Assembly: GCA_019925105.1 (NCBI GenBank)
Contig: JAHGAU010000009.1
Span: 372,001 to 436,000 of the forward strand
From: Niebla homalea
Taxonomy: Eukaryota; Ascomycota; Lecanoromycetes; Lecanorales; Ramalinaceae
Direction: 5' to 3'
Length of the DNA stretch: 64,000 nt
The notes below the pieces were generated by a model, which saw nothing but the letters and a program-made list of their open reading frames with translations, had not been told where the DNA came from and did not search any database. Each line of letters starts with the position of its first letter. The first letter of the stretch is position 1. Positions 12,965 to 25,239 of this stretch are shown piece after piece. Position numbers and translations under genes: made by a program.

Positions 12965-14781
12965 TCAAATCACGTAACGAAACCCCACAAGAATCCCATG
13001 CTCATCGAACCACCCTGATCTCGCCGTCGCCACGTTCCTCACTATCCCCTCCTCCGCATACCCAAGGCGTCCACTAGCACTCAACTCATCAGGCACGAAA
13101 AGGATGTCGCTCCGATGATGGCGGCCGCTAGGCGGGAACGCCACAGCAATCGCGTTCCTTAGTGTGGGAGGATATGCGAGTTTGACCCACATTCTTGGCC
13201 TGGCGGGTTGGCGGGCTGGTCTAGGGCGTGCGCTGTTGCTAGACTCGGGCACCGGAGGCAGTGGTGTAATAACAGTATCACGATTCGGAAGTATGGGGCC
13301 AAGGCCAGGACCGCTGGGAATTGAGGGTGGTGGTCGGGGTGGATGACCGAATGTTGCTGGGTTGAGAGATATCTGTGCCCATTCCGGTGAGGCTGGGTTT
13401 ATGAATCGTGGTGGAGCTTCTGTCTGGCCCGGTAGTGCGGTTTGGAGGAAGGGGGATGAGATGTGTAACTGTGCCAGTGCTGTCTGGTGGGCCGGTGTGT
13501 TGGACTGCTCCAGGTAGCTGTTGAGGTGTGCGGTGTTGTGTGGGTGACTGGTCGGTGCAGGTGGGCCTCTGGAGCTTGCCGCAGGCACTCCGCTACTTGC
13601 GTTGGGGGTCTGGCTGGGTCCGGATATGCTACTGATGCCATGCTGCAGCTGGGAAGGCGCATTACGTCGTATCTGGCTAGGTGTAGATGCTTCGCCAACT
13701 CCTTGTGCTGGCTGTGATGGGACAGCAAACCCTGTCAGCTGTAGCGGAGTTGGTTCAGTAATGAAGCTTGAATTTGCCCCGAACTTGGCTCCCGCACCAA
13801 ATGTAACGACTACGTCAATAATTCCAATCCGCTGGTCTTGGAATTGGTCTAGACTACTACTACTAGGATCTAAAGCCGCCAAAGACTCAAGATATTGACT
13901 GAAGAGCGGACGTTGACCCCTCCCATTATACCCAAAGGCTCCTGACTTTGCTAGAAGCCTAGAGGAGACCGTTTGCCAACGCTGTATCGCTGGCACTGTT
14001 CCATCGGAAGATCTGCTACTGGGTGGAGTAAGTATGAAAGGCTTTTCTATCATACGCAAAAGCCTTTTCCCGGTGAATTGAAGGATCTGCTCCGTGCCCG
14101 CAACAAGATCGTGCCTGCTAGGCGTGCGGACAAGTCGTGATTCTGCCAAGTCGCCATTGTAGAATACGTCGATCTTGCATTTTTTTAGCCACTTCTCCCA
14201 AAGATCTGATTATACGTGAAACGCAAGCTCACCTTGAGCTCATACGTCTCGCCTCCTCTCTGAGGGCTTCCACTAGGAGCGAGGAACGCCTTAGAACCAA
14301 GACTGATAGTTATGCATAACGCCTCGGGTTCCTGGTCCAGAGGGTTGCTGTTGGGCGTATTCTTCAGGTAGGAGGGTTTCTCTACATATGCATATTAGTA
14401 TCTCAACATTACAGCCTCGTTGTCCTATTTTCCAAAGCTTTTGCTTAAGATCTGCTCACCGGCGCGGAAGTTGAGGAATGGCATATCTCTGTTTCTGCCA
14501 AGATATTGTAGCGCGCAGGGATCTGTGCCTGTATGAAGGCTACGCTCTGCAAGGGTATCATTCCCTATGGTGTAGGCGAATGCTTGTTTGGTGCCTTCCA
14601 AAACGCGTGTTGACTCCGGATTCTTGTTGTACAAAGGGTTTCGTGTCGATGTGCTATCGACGCTCGCGATTGACAGCTGTGCTTTCGCACCGGCAGCGTA
14701 GAACGTAGGCATAGTGATGGGCGTGTAGAGTGGTGAAAGGTTTGAGTCGATTGTAGTGTGTAGTTGAGAGAAGTCGGCCAA
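12965..14781 (-). CDS. Conserved-looking protein of unknown function, 559 aa
   Basis: Exons complement(12965..14173, 14233..14381, 14460..14781). Both introns (59 and 78 nt) have good donors, the first with a TACTAAT branch site, and the phases close to 560 codons. I do not recognise the family. The N-terminal half looks folded (IDVFYNGDLAESRLV, FTGKRLLRMIEKPF, AFGYNGRGQRPLFSQYLESL). A long Pro/Ser/Gln-rich disordered linker follows. The C-terminus is again folded-looking (MWVKLAYPPTLRNAIAVAF, ending GWFDEHGILVGFRYVI). No signal peptide or transmembrane segment is evident. The folded-linker-folded layout would suit a nuclear regulatory protein, but that is inference. Confidence 0.78.
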
Positions 14782-14854
14782 GGTGGTGTTGTTATTTTGA
14801 TTTCATCCGCCACCATCACTCCGTGATAAAAGTACGCGTCCCAGTTCTAATACA

Positions 14855-15679
14855 TTAAAATGACGCGCCAAGTTCCACAATCGTCTTCTCGTAGACTCTC
14901 GCGATCTCCATTTCCCATCTGCCGTGATTGTCTGGTATATCCAAGTCTTCCATTGCGGAATCATCATTCGTTGTCATATCGGCATCAGCTTCAGTCGCTT
15001 GGCTACTCTCAGCTATGTCGTCGGTCTTTGAAGCGACAGAAACGATGGCAACTCGTGTCCTTTCGACAATACCCCTCAATCGAACTTTTTCTGTTGTGCT
15101 CATGTGTCCCCGGCCACCCTCGAAGCCCGGCAGCTGATCGCCGGTTTGAGGATCTTCGCCTTTCAGCAAGGAGAAAAAAGCGAGATCCAACTTGTCAAGG
15201 AGGCTGAATGTTCTTCGAGGAGCAAAAGAAAATGACGGTAAGCAGGTGTAGGTGGTGAGAGCAATTGTCAGGAGATAAGGTATTTGCAACGATGCTAGAA
15301 GTGTTCAGATTTATACCAAGTATTTCGACAAGTATGAAAGTGGGAACCTACGTGTTCCAGATACCCAGACAAGATGGAGTGCAGCCTCCAACTCCAGCGC
15401 CATTTCTCCGAAATCAACATATCCCTTGGCGTCATCAGCTTCTTCTATTGAGTGCCTCGGATTGGCAACGGAACGTTTTTCATAACGCCTAGATATGTGA
15501 AGTAATTTTTCATCAACAAATTGAATGAAAGTGCTCTGCTTTTGGCTCCCAGGTTTCAAGGGAGTTCTACGAGTATTGGGGAGCGCAGAAGAGGTTGTAG
15601 CAGTTGAAGCGGCAGACGAAGGCGGTGGAGAGGGCAAGACAGGGGGCAGAAAGCCTCCAGGACCGTTCTCTCCGTCCAT
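14855..15679 (-). CDS. Unrecognised conserved-looking protein, 255 aa
   Basis: Exons complement(14855..15294, 15352..15679). The 57-nt intron has a GTAGGT donor and a CTAG acceptor and closes to 256 codons. The N-terminus is Pro/Ser-rich and ends in NTRRTPLKPGSQ. A helical middle follows (TFIQFVDEKLLHISRRYEKR, GEMALELEAALHLVW), then a conserved-looking block around SLLDKLDLAFFSLLKGED, GFEGGRG and STTEKVRLRGIVERTRVAI. The tail is acidic and ends in a helix. I do not recognise a catalytic motif. The block resembles small single-copy fungal regulatory proteins, but I cannot name one. It is divergent to the Ran gene across about 430 bp. Confidence 0.75.
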
Positions 15680-16112
15680 TATTGTGAATCGCGTAGAGTT
15701 TACTAGCTATCGAAAGGACTCGAGGGTCTTATGTCTACATAAGACACAACCTATCCTGCAGCTCCTGCTGTCTCACGCGGAGCGCTTGGATATCACTACT
15801 CTGCCTAAAGTGGACTAGCCTCTGGATATTTTCAGCCTTAAGCTGGTGCCACTAGCCTGCCAAGCCTGCTTCTGCTGCTGCTTCTGCCACTTCCGTGCTT
15901 TCACTTTACCATATTTCTAAGTTCTAATAGCACTATCACTCAACAAGTTGCTCTTGTCCACTGCAATCTATCTTTTGGGGATCATACTGCATAGCTGGTA
16001 CGAGCTGCTCTCTCTCGCGTGTTCTCACAAGCAACTCGAGGTATTCAGCCCTTGACAGTTTATTTACACGTTACACAGACACCCACAATTCTCATCAGTA
16101 AGCTGCCTCAAG
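15680..16112. promoter_or_regulatory. Divergent promoter and Ran 5' UTR
   Basis: This 430-bp spacer lies between the minus-strand 255-aa gene and the plus-strand Ran gene. It holds CT-rich tracts near 15850-16030, usual upstream of highly expressed fungal genes. No open frame of interest is visible. Confidence 0.45.
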
Positions 16113-17033
16113 ATGGCTGCCGCTCCTCCAACCTTCAAGCTCGTGCTTGTCGGTGATGGCGGTACCGGAAAGGTACGCTTCCACTTTTGTCTCTCCATAC
16201 AGCCGACGTGCAAGTCAACAGTCATAGCTTCACTTCGCTCAAATTCTGTCTTTCTGCACGTCATTTTGACCATCAGTAATTGACTCATTTTCCAGACTAC
16301 CTTTGTCAAGCGTCACTTGACCGGTGAATTCGAAAAGAAATATATTGCTACTCTAGGTGTGGAAGTTCACCCTCTTGGATTTACAACAGTGAGTTTGGTC
16401 TTGTGGAGATCCAGGGTTCACGACGGGCATTAATCTTGCACAGAACCTTGGTCCTATCCAATTCGATGTCTGGGACACAGCAGGGCAAGAGAAGTTCGGT
16501 GGTCTGAGGGATGGATACTACATCAACGGACAGTGCGGGGTTATCATGTTCGATGTCACATCACGTATTACGTACAAGAACGTTCCCAACTGGCATCGTA
16601 AGTGGAGGCACCTCCCGAGTCTTGTGCTCTGCTAATGCAACAAAGGTGATCTCGTCCGTGTCTGCGAGAACATTCCCATCGTCCTGACTGGCAACAAAGT
16701 GGACGTCAAGGAACGAAAAGTCAAGGCCAAGACTATCACGTTCCATCGCAAGAAGAACTTGCAGTACTACGACATTTCAGCCAAATCCAACTACAACTTT
16801 GAGAAGCCGTTCCTGTGGCTTGCGAGGAAGCTGGTTGGCAATACTAGCTTGGTGAGTGAACCCATCCGTCTCGTCTTTTCAAAGGCTGAACTTCCACCCA
16901 GGAATTCGTCGCTAGTCCAGCCCTCGCTCCTCCTGAGATGAAGGTCGATCACGCTCTTCTCGAGCAGTACAACAAGGAGATGGAGGACGCTGCGAATCAA
17001 CCGCTGCCTGACGAGGACGACCCAGATCTGTAG
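16113..17033 (+). CDS. Ran/Gsp1 nuclear transport GTPase
   Basis: Exons join(16113..16172, 16296..16388, 16444..16597, 16646..16851, 16902..17033) give 214 residues, the normal size. The small GTPase controls nucleocytoplasmic transport and spindle assembly. The motifs are complete: P-loop GDGGTGKTTFVKRH, switch I around [12 protein letters not shown], switch [18 protein letters not shown], base-recognition NKVD and SAK, and the Ran-specific block [13 protein letters not shown]. The acidic tail ends DEDDPDL. There is no C-terminal Cys for prenylation, as expected for Ran. Four introns of 48-123 nt all keep phase. Confidence 0.98.
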
Positions 17034-17731
17034 AATAGAGACATCACCAACAGGCCAACAGAGGGCTATCGGGGCAAACCAATCTGCACGAACAGGAGGT
17101 GTAGGCTCTAGGATATTGCATTCTTCCCAGAAAGAGCATGTATTTGGTCACTCATGCTATGGTCAACGAGCTCCTTCTGTGAATACCAAGCCAATGTGAG
17201 GCAGACGTTTCTCAATGCCTCCAACATGATTATCATTTCAACCATACAGAGCAACACTTCTGAATCTTCCTAATCAGGTCATCATGACCAGACTTACTGC
17301 TCATTGGACTAAGGCGGGTTGGTACATAAAAGTTAGGGACCAACACTCTTTTAATGCTTCATAGGTCTCAATGATGCCTCAGCACTTCCGCATTGGCACA
17401 CTTCATATCTTCACTGTTTTGAACACGAACATAAGTTTGAGCCTTCGCCACCTCGTTCGAGATGTGTCATCCAACATCGCAACACCTGCGTGTGTGATAC
17501 AACATGCCATGTCCATCGTAGCTAGCTACTAAATAGCACAAGGTTTTCGACGCAGATTTAACCATGTTAATAAATCTCTCTGATCGTTTCTTGCTCTCCT
17601 CCTTGCCTTCACGATTTCTTACCAGTCTGCCGCTAATCACTACTTTTCATAAACGATAGCCATCGAGCTTTCAAAAGTTTCCCACAAAATCTGACAGATC
17701 TCAGGTCTGAATCACCAGCCAAGTACCCAAC
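17034..17731. other. Intergenic region after Ran
   Basis: About 700 bp holding the Ran 3' UTR and the promoter of the ubiquitin-containing gene. Only short frames without domain features are present. I see no RNA gene or repeat. Confidence 0.4.
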
Positions 17732-19285
17732 ATGAAGATGCTCACCGCCAGCCTTTCGGGACGAGAAACACATCGCAAAGCCCATGATACGATCCATATC
17801 AAAGGCAACAGCCACGAGAGTATCAAGGTCTCCTTTCAGCGCACCATTCGTGTTCCCGACAATCAAGAGGACAATGAGCTGCCCCCTAGCATGGGCACTT
17901 TTCCTCTCTACTCGGTCAGCCAGTATCAGGACAAACTGCCCTCTGAGGTTTCAGCCAAAGGTGGCCTGTTCCTTCCCATGTATCGTGAGTCCAAAGCAGA
18001 GACCCATATCGGGGGATAGTCAACATCGCGCGCTAACGAGAAGTAGAGCGCGAGGCGATGTGGGTCAACTTTTCCGCCAAAGCACCCTTCGCCATCAAAA
18101 TCTTCGTGGGAGGTATCAACGCAGTCTCCAGCGAACCCTTGACCGAAAACCCGGCGACCCTGCTGCGTCGAATGACTTTGCTGTCCAACGGCAAGTCTGT
18201 GCAGGATTACGTTGTGCCTCCAAGGCAGCTTTGGCTTGATGGCTTTGCAAGCGAAGACGGCAAGGTCCGTCAATTCGTGGCCATGCCGTTTGGCACCGGC
18301 TACACTGTGGAGGCACAGATCACCGGACAAGACGTGCTCGGAGGTCTTCAATTCCACGTGATCCCCTCGAGCTGGACACCGCCTCCACCACCGCCTGAGC
18401 GTCTCGAAAACGGTGATACCGCTGATTACGTGGTGTCCCAAGTCATGATTAAGACCCTTACCGGCAAAATTGTGTGTCTGGGTCCTCTCCATTCGTCGAC
18501 AACGATATATGGGCTTCAGCGAATGATAAGAGATAAAGAAGGTATCCCTGTAGACCAACAGCGCATGCTCTTTGTTGGCAAACAGTTGGAACGTAGGTCC
18601 CCAGCTACGTTTCTGAGATGGCAACCACTGACCCTGCCTTGACAGCCGGACGATGCCTCGCTGATTACAACATCAAATCCGTAAGTTCATCCGTCCTCTG
18701 TCACGAGCCCTTCCGTGGGCCATCGAATGACTGCTCATCCTCTACAAGGATCACACAATACAACTCATTATGCGCCTCCGCGGTGGTGGGACCCCCAACA
18801 TGGAAGCTCTGGAGCTCGGCATCGCCCCCGGCGGTCTGATCAAGCAATCCATCGTCGCGGACCCCTACCCCCCCACCAGCTGGGAGCCCGAGCGCTCCAT
18901 CTCGTTCAACGTGCAGCTCCTCAACTCGGCGCTCTTCCGTCAAATCACCGGTCACGCACCCCCTCCGACGCCCATCACCGCTCAGACCTACGCTGACCAC
19001 GGGCTCCCCTTCTACAAGCTGTACGAGGAGGAGCAGTCGTCGGGCATCAAGGGCGACTTCGAAGGCGTCAAGTCCGTCAAGGCGATCGACAAGAATGCCG
19101 AGGTGAAAACAACCGGGAAGGAGGGAGGAGGAGTTGAGGAGGGGGAGGAGGATGAACCGGCAACGGTCAATCCGCTGATCGTTCTCGACCCGGACGGAGC
19201 CTTGGCAATGAAGGCGGGATTCAAGCCGGTGGCGGTTATGACGGAGGAGCTGAGGAAGCTGAATCTTGCCCAATTTTCTGATTAG
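17732..19285 (+). CDS. Fungal integral-ubiquitin protein, 456 aa
   Basis: Exons join(17732..17984, 18047..18592, 18646..18680, 18749..19285), phases consistent. The N-terminal 230 residues belong to a conserved fungal family of unknown function (SVSQYQDKLPSEVSAKGGLF, YQREAMWVNF, PPRQLWLDGF, ATMPFGTGY-like region). A ubiquitin fold follows from about residue 245 (MIKTLTGKIVCL, IRDKEGIPVDQQRMLFVGKQ, LADYNIKS). It ends in an intact LRLRGG-type tail (MRLRGG), but the chain continues for about 160 residues (IAPGGLIKQSIVADPYPPT, then an acidic stretch, then VLDPDGALAMKAGF). Compared with canonical ubiquitin, Lys11, Lys33 and Lys48 equivalents remain, while the Lys27, Lys29 and Lys63 positions are changed. 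Start ATG 17732 fits the family; an ATG two codons later is also possible. Confidence 0.9.
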
Positions 19286-20078
19286 GTGTTTAGTAGATGA
19301 CGCCACCTTGATAGGCATCTGAGACCAGCATGGGGATCCCTTATCGCTGGCACATGGGTTTGAAAAGGCGCAGATACGGAAGATGGGGGAGGGATGGTGC
19401 TAGCATGAGAATTTGCAAAGGGATGTAGCCACATGTCTAGCCTTTGGTTCAGTGGATATCATACCAAGGCGTTTCCACAGATGAAGTTGTCTCGTAGCAA
19501 TGGCTAGCCAAGCAGCCCGCACGCGCATTTGATATACACAACACACTAAACTCGAGTAGAACAAAGCATCAATTGGAGGACTGGTGTACAAAAAAGTAAT
19601 CTTTATTGGCAAGCTAAGTTCACAAGACGGCATACAGGCTGCCCATACTACTGCTAATCGTCTGCGTTCGCCGCGAAGCTGATAATTCTATACCACATCA
19701 AGAAAGTAAGAGAAGTGCACACTTGATATTTGAAGGCTATGAATGGTGCTGCCTTGTTCTCGCTTTCGCCTGGGATGCCACCAGTGACATATTTCCCATT
19801 CAGACCTTGGTTTAGGCGCCGATTGTATCTACCTGTGTGTGTGGGGGGCAAAAGGCAAGATCAGCTTTCCGCCGAGAGGAAACTTTTTGATAATGAGAAT
19901 GTTGTGCAGGCGGAGGAAAATCATGTGGAAACTCCGCCTATACCTGCCTTGTCCAAGCGGTCGACGCCTTACGAGAACAAATCTGTCCGTAGAAGCAGTC
20001 TGTAGTAGAAACAAGGCAAGAGAAGCCATGCGAATGTTTTATGTGCGAAAGCATGGACCCCGAAGCCTCGAGGAGACC
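19286..20078. other. Convergent 3' region
   Basis: About 790 bp between the convergent ubiquitin-containing gene and the SNF2/RING gene, so it should hold both 3' UTRs. Frames here are short and lack recognisable features. Confidence 0.4.
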
Positions 20079-23000
20079 TCAGTGATGCAGCGGAACGTCG
20101 AACAAGAAAGCCAGATCTGCCGTACCCAGACGGCCAATCCTCTTGCTCTCGCTCTCATCGAGTGCCGCCTCTATCATATCCCGTTTCTTCTCCTGCAGGG
20201 CAAGGATACGATCTTCCACAGTATCAGGCACCAGGATGCGGTGGACGTGTACCGGGTTCATTTGACCAATGCGGTGCGCTCGATCAATGGCCTGTTCCTC
20301 AATGTAAGGATTCCAGAAGGGGTCGAAGATGATGACCTGAGATGCAGCAGTGAGATTAAGACCGGCATTGCCAGCTTTGAGGGAGATGAGCATGATCTTG
20401 ACGTCTGGTTTGTCGGTGAAGTCGATGACAGCCTGATTACGTGCGTTGGAGTCCATGCTGCCGTCGTACCGGCGGTAATTCCAGCCTTCCTCGCCGATGG
20501 GGACTTCGAGGAGGTCAAGCAGTGAGGTGAATTGCGAGAAGATGATGGTTTTCTCTGGTAGTCCGGTCGCCTCACTCTTGGTGTGCTGGATATCGCGAAG
20601 GATTTCTAGGGTCTTTTCGATCTTGGCGGAAGGTATGAATTCCTTGCGGAGGCGGTTGAGATATCGACGCTTTGCTTTGACATTCCTTGAAGACTCTCTC
20701 TTGAGCTGAGCAAGTGTCTTTCTCGACGGCGCATCTTCCTTTGCTCTCGCTTTGCCCTTACCCTTGGCTCTCTTGGCCTTTTTCTTGGAGGCTTTCTCGA
20801 ACGGTGTCTTGCCTTTACGATATTCGGCTTCGTCATCGTCATCTTCATCAGAGGCAATGAAGTCCTTCAGATTCCCCTTTGAATCGACATCATCTTCCTC
20901 ATCTTCCTCATCATCATCGCTGTCACTCTCGCTGTCGTCGGAAGCCTCGGAAGCATCTTCTTCCTCCTCAACAAACCCGCTTTCAGCTTCCTGTGCCTGT
21001 GGCATATGAACTTTCTTGAAAGTCTGATGATCGATGACTTTAGACGCAACGACTTTACCTCTACAATTAGGACATTTGGCTTCTCCTTGTCGCGCGTCGT
21101 CGCCACTTGCGATTGCCTGACTTGGATCTGTGATCCTGGTAAAACATTCCGAGCAGGTGTTGTGTCCGCAAGGGATGAATATGGTCGCGTTCTCGGCCAT
21201 GTCCATGCATACTGGGCATTCCAGTGCGGACCCATCACTCGATCCGGTCTGTTCTTTCAGCCGAGCAACGACGTCCTCTGCTAGTTCTTTGGCAAGTTCC
21301 ACCATGTCTTCGCCCGTTGCAGTGCCAGCGAAACCCTCTTGACCAAAATCCCTGATCAAATGTGGATGGCAACATGCTTGACGTAGCCGGAGTAGGAGCA
21401 CCAAGATGTTTGAGTAATTTCGTCCAACCGTGTTTGCTCGGAGGTATTTGTTGAATTGAAGCTGAGTCCGAGTCTGTAAAGCATGGTACAAGGCGTGCTC
21501 ATCGGGACTGAACGCTGCGTGCTGTGATGCTGTGCTCCGGGCGGGTAGATCAAGGATTGGTTTACCGTCAATGACAGACTTCTTCGTACGTCGCAACAGT
21601 ATAGCCTTGAGCAACACTTGCAACTTTTGCATGGCTTGTTGTCTCGCTTTGATGCTGCTACCTTTGAGGGGGCGCGAGAAGTTCCTGCTGAAATGGCCAT
21701 GGTCTTTCCACGGCGAAATTCCAATGAAGCGGACCAAAGAATATAGCTCATCAATGCTGTTCATCATTGGAGTCCCTTGGGCTTGTTAGTTTGATTTCTT
21801 GCCTCTTGTTAGGAATAGACTGACCGGTCATGCAGAAACGCGATTTTGCTGTTAGTTCAAATGCTGCCATAGCAGCCTTCGTGTTCTTGTTCTTGATACA
21901 CTGTGCCTCATCGATGATCACTCGATACCATCGGCAGTCATCACCCAAGGTCGAAAGGATATCCTCCTTTGCAGTTGGGCGCCAATTGGGATTGGCACGC
22001 TTCTTCATGTCAATAGCCTCACGACGCTTGAGTTCACTGCAAAGAGTACCGAAAGTCGTGAGAACTACGTCGTAAGTACGAAGAGTCTCCCACTTCTGGA
22101 GGCGAGCAGCCTTATGTAGGACGAAGGTCTTGAGCATGTGCCTTCGGTCTGGTTTAAGTTTTGTCTGGATTTCCCGTTCCCATTGCTTCATCAACGCAAC
22201 CGGAGCGACTATCAGGGTGGTTTTACATAAAGGGTCAGTGGATCTCTTGGAGACCATGAGTGCAAGAGCTTGTATAGTCTTGCCAAGGCCCATATCGTCC
22301 GCAAGAACTGCACCAGTCAATTAGTAGACATAACTACGAGTGGTCTCCACAAGCTTACTGCCGCCCTTCTGCTCGCTCTCCTCCATCTTCTTCATCCAAG
22401 CCAAACCCAGCTTTTGGTGCTCCAGAAGTGGGTAGGTCATGGCTTCAGGAGTCCCTTCTCGATTCTGCGGAGGAAGATCTTCATCTGGACGGATATTCTG
22501 CAAAAGAGTCTTGATTTCGTCTTTGGTCTTTGTCGGATCATGTGAGACATGTTGAATTCGCTCCATGTAATTCTCATACATCTGTCTATCGGACGGATCC
22601 AAGCCAGCTCGGGCGAAAGCATTATCAGCCATGGCGCTTGTCGAAGATTCACCTGTAAGATCGAAGTAATCGCTGCCGTAGACAGAGTTGCCCCCAAAAT
22701 TGACCATTTCTTGAGCCGTATTGTAAAGCCCGTTGGCGGAATTGACCAGATTTTGGCCATATTGGGGAAAGCCGTTCATGAAACCGTTGGCAAGATTGGA
22801 ATAAGGATTGGACGCGTCTGTGGCAGATTCGGCGGACAGATCGACAAACGGAGCTCCCTCCCAGGGTTCTGCATCGAGGTCGATAACATTGTTGGCCTCC
22901 TGCTTGTACGGGGTAGGAGGCATTTCATCTGATTCGCTCAACAGATCAATCCAGTCGGATCCAGAAGAGTGGTCCTGCCTTGGGTTCTCCCTCTGGAGGG

Positions 23001-24189
23001 AATTGCTATGGGGCTGATTGGCCAAGTATGAGTTGTAGCCAGGCTCTTCTCTCTTGACTGTGCTGCCGAATGACCCGCTCCTAGACTCGTTGAGATCGGA
23101 ATGGGAGTTGAATGGCTGGTTAAACCGTCCATGACTGGTTGATGGATATGAATGGTCGGAGCGACCTGCTTGCAACGGGGTTCGAGCCGGAGCAAAGCCT
23201 GAGGTTGAAGCACTCGAAGGAGTAGCAGACATTCGAGCTGTGGGCATGGGAGTTGGTGTTCGGTACCTCCCACCGGCTTCTAGGGTTGTCCGAGAGGGAG
23301 TGCTTGGGGGATAGTTGGCTTCGCTCTGGATGGACGAAGACGGCCACTCAGGCAGCTCGTCCTGCTGCTGAAGTGATCGAGCAAACTCTTCGTCCTGTTG
23401 CAAGATCCGATGTCTTTCCTGAGCCTGTCTCTCCTGCTGTAGCTGGCTCTCGTGGAGCTCTTTCATTGACGCCTTGGCGTCAGCTCCGAGTAAAGCAAGT
23501 ATGTCGTCAGGGAAATCGTCGGAGGAGTCGGGAGTGGTGTTGCCTGTGACAGTGGGGCTTTGCGAGGTGCGGAGGGATTTGCTCTCCCTGTCCAGATCTT
23601 CGTCTGTGAAGGGGAGATCGGGTCGCTTCCGCTTTCGTGGCATTGCATGGATTGAGTCAGGACTCGAAGTGGATACTGATCCAGGAGAGCCGTCCATGTT
23701 GAGCGGGGTTACTGTTGAGAGTGGCGGGTCGTCGTTGAGAGAGTCGAAGTTCCAGGTGCCCGGCATGGTAGTATTATACGTCTGGCCTAACAAAGCTCCG
23801 TCAGATGCATAGTGGCCATTGAAGCCATTCTGGCTGGCTCCAGCGTATGTAGAGATATCACTAGGTTGGGGCAGGGTTGCAGAGCTGGATTGTGGTTGTG
23901 TGTAGGTATGACGGATGGGAAGAGTGGGAAAGTTGTAGTTGTTTGCTGGAAAGGTGAAGTTGTTTGTGTCAAGCTCGTGACTAGTGTGGTGGGGGATCCC
24001 CTGTGTCGAGAAGTTGCTGAGGGGCCTGCCCGCTAATTCTGTCTTACACGTTTCGATTTCGAAGCCGGCTGCGTTCTTTTTGATTTTGTATTCGGGATCA
24101 CTCGGATGTAATGAGGCCAATTTGGATCTTGCTGTCGCAAGACGTTCCTCTGCGATGAGGACAGAGTCACGGCGTGGAAGCCTGTCCAT
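20079..24189 (-). CDS. SNF2 translocase with RING finger and SUMO-interacting motifs (Uls1/Ris1-like)
   Basis: Exons complement(20079..21775, 21825..22307, 22359..24189) give 1336 residues; introns are 49 and 51 nt. The family strips or ubiquitylates SUMO-modified proteins from chromatin. The N-terminal half is disordered and carries at least four SUMO-interaction-like cores, each next to acidic or Ser residues: WIDLLSESDE, VIDLDAEP, FVDLSAES and YFDLTGESS. The ATPase follows: Walker A ADDMGLGKTIQ, DEAQ box IIDEAQCIKN, and CMTGTPMMNSIDELY across the second intron. A C3HC4 RING (CPVCMDMAE, CGHNTCSECF, CPNCRG) sits inside the SNF2 domain, then an acidic Ser/Asp/Glu insert, then helicase-C with IDRAHRIGQ. 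RING-in-SNF2 plus SIMs fits Uls1 better than Rad5 or Rad16; no HIRAN domain is seen. Confidence 0.93.
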
Positions 24190-25239
24190 TTGAAAAAGAG
24201 GTCTTCAGAATTTTCAGGCTGGAGGAGGCAGCGCAAAAGGCGGTCAATAGAGGTGCCTGTGTTTGTTGTACAGACTCCACGGCAAGGTTTTTCGCATGTG
24301 TGTTGGGTGTACTGCGTATCTCTTCTACAACGAGGTCGGTCATGCGTCCGGCTGGAATACTAAAGGACAGCTGGACAATAAAGAGTCCAGGAGGCCGAGG
24401 ATGGTGAGGAGGCTTTTGTCGTGAGTTTTATGGCAAGGCTGAGAAAGGCAAACGCTTCAGGACAACTTCGGGAGATCTCCCCGGAGCAATGTGGAGAGCG
24501 CTTAAAGTGAGGGCAGCGAGCAGCGAATGGAGGTCGCGCGATTAAGACAGATGGATCGGATGGATGTGGATTGACCCCGCCGCGACTTTGCAGACGCAAG
24601 GAGTCAAGGGAGTGTGATAGTGACAACTGACGGTTTCACTGTTTATACTCTGATGTCGCCTCGGTATCCTCCTGCGACGAAATTTCCGAGCTCAAAGCGA
24701 AGATGACGCGCCTGGGTGGCTAAAGCCAGAACTAATGACTAATATCTAATCTGATCTGCTCCTTTGATTCACACGAGTCGCGAGATATGAGTCACTAGCG
24801 CCACACTCCGTATGTCCTTGGTACCAATCCATACATAGGTACGGATCCATAGAGTTGCTGGAAGAATCAAGACCGATAGGAACTTCTGCGCAAAGAGCCT
24901 ATAGTACGCGGTTTTCGTGAGGTCCGTGCGGCACCTTCGTCAGAGTAAGAATAGGCTGAGGCTCATGCAAGGATGAAAATTTGCCCTGATCCACCAACAT
25001 ACGCCCCAAGCAAATCCTTGAAGATCAAGTTTTGGAGCAATTCACTTCCATGGGTCCTATATCTGATTAATCTGGCGTTCCCGTGAGCAGGTATCGATCC
25101 TCTCTCTCTCTCCCTCCGGTGACATAATCAGCAGCATACCAAAGATCCACTCACTCTGTGAAGCGCCATCTCTCCCTGCACAATCGTGGCATTTCAATGT
25201 TGGATGTTGAGTCCTCTGGACAGATCGAGCCCACGTCGC
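24190..25239. other. Intergenic boundary between housekeeping genes and the orphan island
   Basis: About 1 kb upstream of the Uls1-like gene. Short frames only, with no domain features. A (CT)n-rich tract lies near 25095-25120. No mobile-element terminus, tRNA or direct repeat is visible at this edge of the accessory region. Confidence 0.4.
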
